Shown: positions 6,811-10,924 of the stretch, one piece after another
How the letters are laid out: every line of letters begins with the position of its first letter
Position numbering within the stretch: position 1 is the stretch's first letter
Source: JBMOKU01 sp049324315
GTDB taxonomy: Bacteria > Bacillota > Clostridia > Peptostreptococcales > Thermotaleaceae
Length of the DNA stretch: 10,924 nt
Direction of reading: 5' to 3'
NCBI GenBank assembly: GCA_049324315.1
Contig: JBMOKU010000027.1
Span: forward strand, 1 to 10,924
Made by a program: the position numbers and the translations under genes
Notes under the pieces: model-generated
Told to the model about the DNA's origin: nothing
What the model saw: the letters and a program-made list of their open reading frames with translations, nothing else
The model's database searches: none

Positions 6811-7602
6811 TTAACATTTTTGAGCAAGCAAAATAAAAGACAACGGATAGCCTTTATTATCGTATGCGTTTGTCATTCCTAGATCATAGTTATATTCATT
6901 TAGTTTTTTTATTGCCATTCCAGCAGTAACTACTGAATTAATAATATCAGATAACGTATGTGAAAAACTTATAAATGTTTTTGATTCGTATTGTGGGGTC
7001 ATATACCCCATGCCGCTGTTCTCAATCCAGGGCTCTTTTCTAAAATAAGAATATGTGATTTTGTTTAAATTGGCTTCGTCAAAGTCATCTTCCCCCGGTA
7101 GTGGGAGCATATTCATGAACGGATGAAAGTCATTAATAAGCAATAGTCCATTTGGCTTTAAGCATTTTGAAACTTTTTCAAATAGTAAAGGTAAATCTTT
7201 AAACCAAGTAATAGCTCCAATTGTAAAGCAAATAAAGTCAAACTTATTATGGTAGCTTTCATCAATATCTAAAACGTTAGTCTCCACAAAATTACAGTTA
7301 GTTATGTTTGCTTTTCTCGCAGTTTCCTTTGCTTGCTCAATAATATTTTCAGCGATATCAAAGCCAATCCCATAGCTTGGATTTAACTGCATCATGGACA
7401 ACAACTCACGACCATTGTTACAACAGAACTGAGCAATTGTTTTTCCTTTTAAATCAATTTTTTCAAGTTCGCCTACAACATCAGCACTTAAAAATGGAAG
7501 TTTCTCATCTATTAGTGCTTTGTAATTATCATCACCCCAATTTTGTCGTCTACGCTCAAACGCTTCCTCCCATGCGGCCTTATTATTGTTTATATAGTCC
7601 AC
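6811..7602 (-). CDS. Class I SAM-dependent methyltransferase
   Basis: From GTG 7602 the protein has 263 residues and begins MDYINNNKAAWEEAFERR. Motif I is AQFCCNNGRELLSM (57-70), an unusual but recurrent variant of the glycine-rich SAM loop in which CCNNGRE replaces GCGxG. The following GIGFDI (78-83) supplies the acidic residue Asp82. FDFICFTIGAITWF (121-134) and LKPNGLLLINDFHPF (148-162) are the later Rossmann strands. The start is chosen by GGAGG at 7610-7614, 7 nt from the GTG; an upstream in-frame ATG at 7638 lacks such a site. It heads a two-gene unit with the YhbS-like GNAT. The methyl acceptor is unknown, probably a small molecule. Confidence 0.87.
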   Translation of the reverse strand: MDYINNNKAAWEEAFERRRQNWGDDNYKALIDEKLPFLSADVVGELEKIDLKGKTIAQFCCNNGRELLSMMQLNPSYGIGFDIAENIIEQAKETARKANITNCNFVETNVLDIDESYHNKFDFICFTIGAITWFKDLPLLFEKVSKCLKPNGLLLINDFHPFMNMLPLPGEDDFDEANLNKITYSYFRKEPWIENSGMGYMTPQYESKTFISFSHTLSDIINSVVTAGMAIKKLNEYNYDLGMTNAYDNKGYPLSFILLAQKC

Positions 7603-7681
7603 TTCTATTCCTCCATTAATCATACTATTATCAATCAAATTCTTTCTTGCCTTAAATTTAATAATCCGCCTCTTTTACTAA

Positions 7682-7697
7682 ACAATATGAATATTGT
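7682..7697. promoter_or_regulatory. 16-bp palindrome in the leader region of the methyltransferase-GNAT unit
   Basis: ACAATAT-GA-ATATTGT has perfect 7-bp arms around a 2-bp centre. It lies 80 nt upstream of the GTG start, in the 119-nt gap after the VOC gene. It has no U-run, so a terminator is unlikely. Its size and symmetry suit an operator for a dimeric regulator, but no regulator gene adjoins this unit. Confidence 0.4.
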
Positions 7698-7721
7698 GTA
7701 ATAGTTTTATTGCAGATGATT

Positions 7722-8144
7722 TTATTTTACACGTCGAGCAATTGGATGATTTTCTTTAAACTGCACCAAATCCCATAAGTTTCCGTATAAGTCTTTGAAT
7801 ACTGCAACTGTACCATATGATTGTTCTTTAGGTTCTCTAACAAATTCTATACCTTTTTCTATCATTTCGTTATAATCTCTCCAAAAATCATCTGTTCCAA
7901 GGAATAGAAAAACTCGTCCTCCCGCCTGATTTCCGATAAATTTAAGTTGTTTGGGTTTAGAAGCCCTTGCAAGTAATATTGTAGTTCCTGCTGAACCAGG
8001 CGGAGATACTACAACCCAACGTTTATCTTGTTCTGGTTGGTATGTATCTTCAATTAGCGTAAAATGAAGTTTCTTTGTATAAAATTCAATGGCTTCATCA
8101 TAGTCTTTTACTACTAACGCAATGTGTACAATAGATTGTATCAT
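7722..8144 (-). CDS. VOC superfamily (glyoxalase/bleomycin resistance fold) protein
   Basis: The 140-residue protein has the paired beta-alpha-beta-beta-beta modules of the vicinal oxygen chelate superfamily. It begins VHIALVVKDYDEAIEFYTKK (6-25) with His7 at the first metal-ligand position. The C-terminal module ends with FKDLYGNLWDLVQF (116-129), where the usual Glu of GNxxEL is replaced by Asp125. The second module starts near GGRVFLFLGTDDF (75-87). Members include glyoxalases, dioxygenases and antibiotic-binding or -inactivating proteins, so the activity cannot be assigned. GAGGT (8153-8157 on the minus strand) lies 8 nt before the ATG. Gaps of about 120-130 nt on both sides suggest its own promoter, although none stands out. 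Confidence 0.88.
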   Translation of the reverse strand: MIQSIVHIALVVKDYDEAIEFYTKKLHFTLIEDTYQPEQDKRWVVVSPPGSAGTTILLARASKPKQLKFIGNQAGGRVFLFLGTDDFWRDYNEMIEKGIEFVREPKEQSYGTVAVFKDLYGNLWDLVQFKENHPIARRVK

Positions 8145-8273
8145 TCATATTTACCTCACTTTCTTTACAAAATATAAATTACCTTACTTCACGATTTTCC
8201 ACTAATGCACCGCAAAATAAGAAGGATGCGTATTAAATGTACAGAAGTAAATAATAATTTAGAGCCAGTAACT

Positions 8274-9050
8274 CTACGGCTTTTGTGCAAGATATAAGTC
8301 TACTGTGTCATTAATAATTAATTCATTTCCAAATTCTTCGATTACTGTCCTAATAGCATCAAAAAGCAGTGATTTTATTGATTTTTCTAAAGCTAAATGG
8401 TCTGAATAAGTATTCAGTAATTCTATATATTCAACTCCAGTCATTTTCCTGGTATTATGATATAGCTTAAACTCAATATTAGTAAACCTATATTGCTCTA
8501 TTTTATTTATTATGCTTGAATACCTTGATTTATCTTCATTATTGGTTACCTTATAACTCCACTGTGGTAAAAGCTCATTATAAATAGACTGAATTTTTTG
8601 ATGCAGTGGATTATCCTTATCATTTGTAGATGGTCTATTCCAGAATAAAGCAATCGTACCACCATTCTTTATTATCCTGTATGCCTTTTTATATCCAATT
8701 TCATCTGGTATCCAATGGAAAGCTGTAGCAGAATATAACATATCAAACTTATTATCACCACAATCATAATCTTCAAAAGCGGACCGAACAACATTCAAAT
8801 TTTTATAAGCTTTGAACTTTTCTCTTGTATATGAAGAAAGATTTTCACCTAATTCAACCGCTGTTACTTTACATTTTGTTTTTAAAAACGGCTCTGTAGC
8901 TTGACCTGTTCCACAACCTACCTCTATCATTGACTTGTCCATAGTGATTTCTGCATATTTTATTATATCTTTAAATAGTTCAGGTCCATAATTTGGACGC
9001 CTCTTTTCATAATTTAAAACTGACTCATCAAATAAGTATTTTATATCCAA
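8274..9050 (-). CDS. Class I SAM-dependent methyltransferase
   Basis: The 258-residue protein starts at TTG 9050 (MDIKYLFDESVLNYEKRRPNYGP). It has a textbook SAM-binding motif I, IEVGCGTGQATEPFL (42-56), followed by VTAVELGENL (62-71), whose Glu binds the ribose, and FDMLYSATAFHWI (102-114). The opening YEKRRPNYG and AFHWI are typical of the methyltransferase_11/25-type group. A GGAG at 9059-9062 lies 8 nt before the TTG and no better in-frame ATG exists, so the TTG start is likely. The acceptor is unknown. It is the first intact gene of the minus-strand cluster, lying downstream of a broken acetyltransferase. Confidence 0.88.
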   Translation of the reverse strand: MDIKYLFDESVLNYEKRRPNYGPELFKDIIKYAEITMDKSMIEVGCGTGQATEPFLKTKCKVTAVELGENLSSYTREKFKAYKNLNVVRSAFEDYDCGDNKFDMLYSATAFHWIPDEIGYKKAYRIIKNGGTIALFWNRPSTNDKDNPLHQKIQSIYNELLPQWSYKVTNNEDKSRYSSIINKIEQYRFTNIEFKLYHNTRKMTGVEYIELLNTYSDHLALEKSIKSLLFDAIRTVIEEFGNELIINDTVDLYLAQKP

Positions 9051-9114
9051 GTTATCCTCTCCGCTCTCAATATATATTCTATCGATAGTTACGTCATAAT
9101 CTACAATTACGCAA

Positions 9115-9297
9115 TTATAATATTTTCATGGTCATCCACGTTATTTCATCTAGTTCATCAGTTTGAATATCATCTTCAATAAATCCTATTCCCTTATAAA
9201 ATTCAAATCCACTTCTGCTACTTGGGACGTGGAGAGAATTTATCTTCTTATTTTTTGCAATGTTCAAGATATAATTGAAAAGGAGTTTACCTATACC
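9115..9297 (-). pseudogene. C-terminal fragment of a GNAT acetyltransferase
   Basis: An open stretch of 60 codons reads GIGKLLFNYILNIAKNKK, then SSRSGFEFYKGIGFIEDD, and ends WMTMKIL before TAA (9115-9117). This is the second half of a GNAT domain, from the acetyl-CoA motif A (G-I-G-K) through the motif B FYKGIGF. A stop codon (TAA at 9298-9300) lies directly before GIG, and upstream of it runs a palindromic repeat instead of the missing N-terminal half. No start codon or ribosome binding site fits. The gene is therefore a remnant, probably cut by an insertion or deletion at about 9298-9312. Confidence 0.82.
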
Positions 9298-9312
9298 TTA
9301 ATTATGCATTTC

Positions 9313-9475
9313 AAGGGACAAAGGGACAGGTCCCTTCCTGTTGTCAATCAAATCATCAAGGCTGCTATGCATCGCCAAAGCGACAAGGCCTTGACAATTT
9401 GATCGGCAACAAGAACATGGCAACTAAGCTAAATAAAGGTGATTTCCGTTCACCGGAACTCTGATTTCCATTTCG
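9313..9475. mobile_element. Palindromic repeat remnant between two truncated genes
   Basis: The left edge has a direct repeat of AAGGGACA and a perfect-armed AAGGGAC-AG-GTCCCTT palindrome (9321-9336). It is the kind of GGGACAAAGGGACAGG end seen in dispersed repeats of Clostridia and other bacteria. Next is a large imperfect inverted repeat of 23 bp, 9340-9362 against 9388-9410, matching at 19 positions around a 25-nt loop. Shorter hairpins follow, such as GGTGA/TCACC at 9439-9455. No transposase frame is visible. Boundaries are set only by where coding similarity to the flanking gene pieces ends, so they are approximate. Confidence 0.55.
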
Positions 9476-9706
9476 TCAGAATGTTGATTCCTTTGAATGT
9501 TTTCGGGCACGTCCAGTTAATGCAGTATTCCCTGATGGTAGATAAATCAAGTGATCTAAATCTGCACACGAAATACAGATTATATTGTCATTCTTCTCTT
9601 TTACTATGTAATCTCCCTGCTCTATTTGCTCTCCACAGTCTTCACAGACAGACGACTTAGTAGCGATAAATACTGTTAATTCATTCTCCTTTGCTTGTGT
9701 CTCCAT
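9476..9706 (-). pseudogene. Truncated DUF2293-type protein (N-terminal zinc-finger part only)
   Basis: From ATG 9706 the frame encodes 76 residues. A four-cysteine zinc-binding pattern, C21-x2-C24 and C44-x2-C47, is followed by CADLDHLIYLPSGNTALTGR (47-66) and ARKHS (67-71). This run is characteristic of the N-terminal half of DUF2293 proteins, which are normally about 200 residues or more. In intact relatives ARKHS leads into a basic helix and then the DUF2293 domain. Here similarity ends after about residue 73 and a stop follows at once. GGAGG (9713-9717) lies 6 nt before the ATG, so the start looks intact. The rest of the gene is missing where the palindromic repeat begins. Confidence 0.75.
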
Positions 9707-9762
9707 ATCCAACCTCCATATTCTTTTGTATTTTTGCTGATATATGCCCGTTGTTTTGAGTA

Positions 9763-9794
9763 CATTATACGGTTATAATGAAAGGTTTATACAA
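9763..9794 (-). promoter_or_regulatory. Candidate promoter with palindrome upstream of the DUF2293 remnant
   Basis: On the minus strand TATAAT (9764-9769) and TTGTAT (9789-9794) form a possible promoter with a long 19-bp spacer. It would give a leader of about 50 nt before the ATG at 9706. The -10 lies inside CATTATA-CGGT-TATAATG (9763-9780), with perfect 7-bp arms, which also gives a TATAAT on the plus strand. The palindrome may be an operator or chance in AT-rich DNA. Confidence 0.4.
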
Positions 9795-9820
9795 TACTAC
9801 CATATAAATTTAACTCGAAA

Positions 9821-9851
9821 GACCTCCAATGGAAGTTTTCCATTAGAGGCC
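9821..9851 (-). terminator. Hairpin terminator for the minus-strand unit to the right
   Basis: Arms of 14 nt, 9821-9834 and 9838-9851, flank a 3-nt loop. In minus-strand RNA all 14 pairs form, two of them as G-U. In plus-strand RNA the same two positions are A-C mismatches, so the structure is built for the minus strand. A short UUU follows the stem. It lies 43 nt after the stop of the interrupted gene ending at 9895. The short U-run keeps this below certainty. Confidence 0.55.
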
Positions 9852-9894
9852 AGTATATAACAGATATTGTTTTCTATTTTCAGTATTTACATTG

Positions 9895-10278
9895 TTACAT
9901 CCAATCTTTCAATCTCCCGACAACCTTCCCTTCCCATTCTGTGTTCCAATGGTGCTGTGCTATTTCTATTTTGGTGTCTTCACTGGCCCCGTTTTCTAGC
10001 ACATGCTGCACAAACTGTTTTATTTGATTTCTTCCTTTATGGAAAGGATCTAAGGCAGGCTCACCTTCCAAGGTGTATGTATCTGTTCCTTTGTACATCA
10101 CAAATCTCAGGGTATCGTCCCTATCATAGATTTCCAGTCCTTTTTCAGAGAGGGCAAAACTATGATGGAAGTCTCATTCTTCTACGGTTTTATAATCGTA
10201 TGATTCTATATATCCGTCAATGCATATACCGGTGTGGCGGAATGAAGGCTCAAAATGCTCCAGATTATTCAATAACAT
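9895..10278 (-). pseudogene. Unrecognised gene interrupted by an in-frame TGA
   Basis: Reading from ATG 10278 gives 34 codons (MLLNNLEHFEPSFRHTG to YDYKTVEE). An in-frame TGA follows at 10174-10176, then 92 more codons continue in the same frame (DFHHSFALSEKGLEIYDRDD to EGKVVGRLKDWM) to a TAA at 9895-9897. The residue composition is protein-like on both sides of the TGA. I do not recognise a family; the protein is soluble, acidic and rich in aromatic residues. The start lies 3 nt after the stop of the membrane protein gene, in the same frame, and has no Shine-Dalgarno. Restart inside the second part, at GTG 10101, also has no ribosome binding site. Nonsense mutation is the simplest reading. 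Selenocysteine decoding is unlikely, as I see no SECIS-like hairpin after the TGA. Confidence 0.6.
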
Positions 10279-10281
10279 TAC

Positions 10282-10779
10282 TTAACTACGAAAAATTAGA
10301 GTATCTAATAACAGTGGAACAATAATTACTAAAAAAACTAAATATGTAACATTTTTAGTCAAAATAAATTTTTTAACTTCAACCATAGTTTCTCCGCTAA
10401 TCAATTGATATTCCTTTAAGACTTTAATATCATAGTAAATTGAAAAAATAAACATAAAAAGGCTTAGAGCATAAATCAGGGCAAAAATCACTTTATCAAT
10501 TAGAATGTCATAATTGTTAAAGATGTTTTTAAAGAAAAGTATTGAACCCATAAAAATAACTATTAAAACAATGTACTTTCTATTATATGCCTTTTTTTGA
10601 CTATATACTTGGTTGTATGTCTTGTCAAAGTCTTTGTAAATATTAAACCTGATAGGAATTATTTCATTTTGAAGTTTTTTGAGTTCTGATGGAATAGACT
10701 TATATTTTCTTTTTAAATAATTCATCATAAAAAAAACAACTACAATTAGAACAACCAGTACAGTAATTTTATAATTCAT
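10282..10779 (-). CDS. Small membrane protein with four predicted helices, unknown function
   Basis: The 165-residue protein starts MNYKITVLVV and has hydrophobic segments at about 5-20, 69-84, 97-116 and 143-160. A basic, helical stretch (21-68) of likely cytoplasmic location lies between the first two. No enzymatic or transport motif is seen and I do not recognise a family. AAGGAGC (10786-10792 on the minus strand) is 6 nt from the ATG. The gene looks intact and very AT-rich. Its stop is 3 nt before the start of the interrupted gene to the left, so the two were probably transcribed together and end at the hairpin 9821-9851. Confidence 0.75.
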   Translation of the reverse strand: MNYKITVLVVLIVVVFFMMNYLKRKYKSIPSELKKLQNEIIPIRFNIYKDFDKTYNQVYSQKKAYNRKYIVLIVIFMGSILFFKNIFNNYDILIDKVIFALIYALSLFMFIFSIYYDIKVLKEYQLISGETMVEVKKFILTKNVTYLVFLVIIVPLLLDTLIFRS

Positions 10780-10852
10780 ATATACGCTCCTTATAGAATA
10801 TAGATATGGAACAGTAGAGATTGATTTTCCTTTAAATATGTTCTTTTGCGAA

Positions 10853-10911
10853 GGTTAGACTTCTATTTGGTTAGAAGTTAGAGGTTAGAAGTTTCAGGGT
10901 CGATCTTCTAA
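10853..10911. repeat. Iterated TTAGAAG repeats
   Basis: GGTTAGAAGTT occurs at 10869-10879 and 10883-10893 with a 14-bp period, and a variant, GGTTAGACTT, lies at 10853-10862. Inverted copies also pair: ACTTCTA (10859-10865) with TAGAAGT (10872-10878), and TTAGAAG (10885-10891) with CTTCTAA further right. No gene is seen between 10793 and the window end. Short repeats of this kind recur between genes of some Clostridia; their role is unknown. Confidence 0.65.
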
Positions 10912-10924
10912 GCTTAAAGACTCA

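Noticed and set aside
8260..8276. Possible terminator after the methyltransferase ending at 8274
   Set aside because: The stem TAGAG/CTCTA has only 5 bp, overlaps the stop codon and is followed by mixed A/T rather than a U-run.
9163..9402. Plus-strand open frame of 79 codons
   Set aside because: It is the reverse of the GNAT remnant and the palindromic repeat; the minus-strand reading shows recognisable GNAT motifs.
6282..9706. Integron gene-cassette array
   Set aside because: The gene types would fit, but no attC-like sites with conserved core ends separate the genes and there is no integrase gene.
10134..10176. Selenocysteine insertion at the in-frame TGA
   Set aside because: No stable hairpin with a G-U-rich apical loop follows the TGA at the spacing of bacterial SECIS elements, and the residues around it resemble no selenoprotein motif that I know.
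9867..10325. Long plus-strand open frame of 152 codons
   Set aside because: It is antisense to a minus-strand frame with protein-like composition, has no good ribosome binding site and is rich in Leu, Phe and Cys as expected from a reverse reading.
10853..10911. CRISPR-like array
   Set aside because: The units are 11 bp with 3-bp to 6-bp gaps, far too short for repeat-spacer structure, and no cas genes are present.

Overview
The window looks like a chromosomal accessory region of a low-G+C Gram-positive bacterium (Bacillota). The Shine-Dalgarno sequences are strong and AGGAGG-like, TTG and GTG starts are common, and intergenic DNA is very AT-rich. The repeat types (a GGGACAAAGGGACAGG-type palindrome, hairpin repeats ending in GTAGGGG/TGTAGGG, iterated GGTTAGAAGTT) remind me of anaerobic Clostridia, for example Peptococcaceae-like genomes. 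That placement is an inference and nothing here proves it. There are no rRNA or tRNA genes, no CRISPR array and no intact transposase.

Layout. Positions 1-41 hold the first codons of a minus-strand gene that runs off the left edge. Divergent from it is a complete carotenoid oxygenase (RPE65/CCD family) with the four iron-binding histidines (272-1675, +). Next come a GNAT acetyltransferase (1792-2286, +) ending in a clear terminator, then a TetR regulator plus tandem-GNAT operon (2554-4014, +) behind a -10 box and a TetR-type palindrome. Converging on these is a minus-strand operon of a membrane-anchored alpha/beta hydrolase and a second TetR (5649-4099). It has a near-ideal promoter with a perfect-armed TTGAAC-GT-GTTCAA operator at the transcription start. 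Positions 5716-6281 hold no convincing gene but contain structured repeats. From 9050 down to 6282 the minus strand carries methyltransferase, VOC/glyoxalase-fold protein, second methyltransferase and YhbS-type GNAT; the last two are tightly spaced.

The right end is decayed. A GNAT C-terminal fragment (9115-9297) and a DUF2293 N-terminal fragment (9476-9706) flank a roughly 170-bp palindromic repeat remnant. An unrecognised gene interrupted by an in-frame TGA (9895-10278) follows directly after a four-helix membrane protein gene (10282-10779). The window ends in short TTAGAAG-type repeats.

Together the genes read as a patchwork of small-molecule modification functions: four GNAT loci (one broken), two methyltransferases, a VOC protein, a hydrolase and a carotenoid oxygenase. 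Two TetR regulators sit in autoregulated operons with likely enzyme partners. The pattern suits detoxification, resistance or fine-tuning of small molecules rather than one pathway, and substrates cannot be read from the sequence. The most testable points are the two TetR operators, the repeat element with compensatory base changes, and the remnant/repeat junction at 9115-9706.
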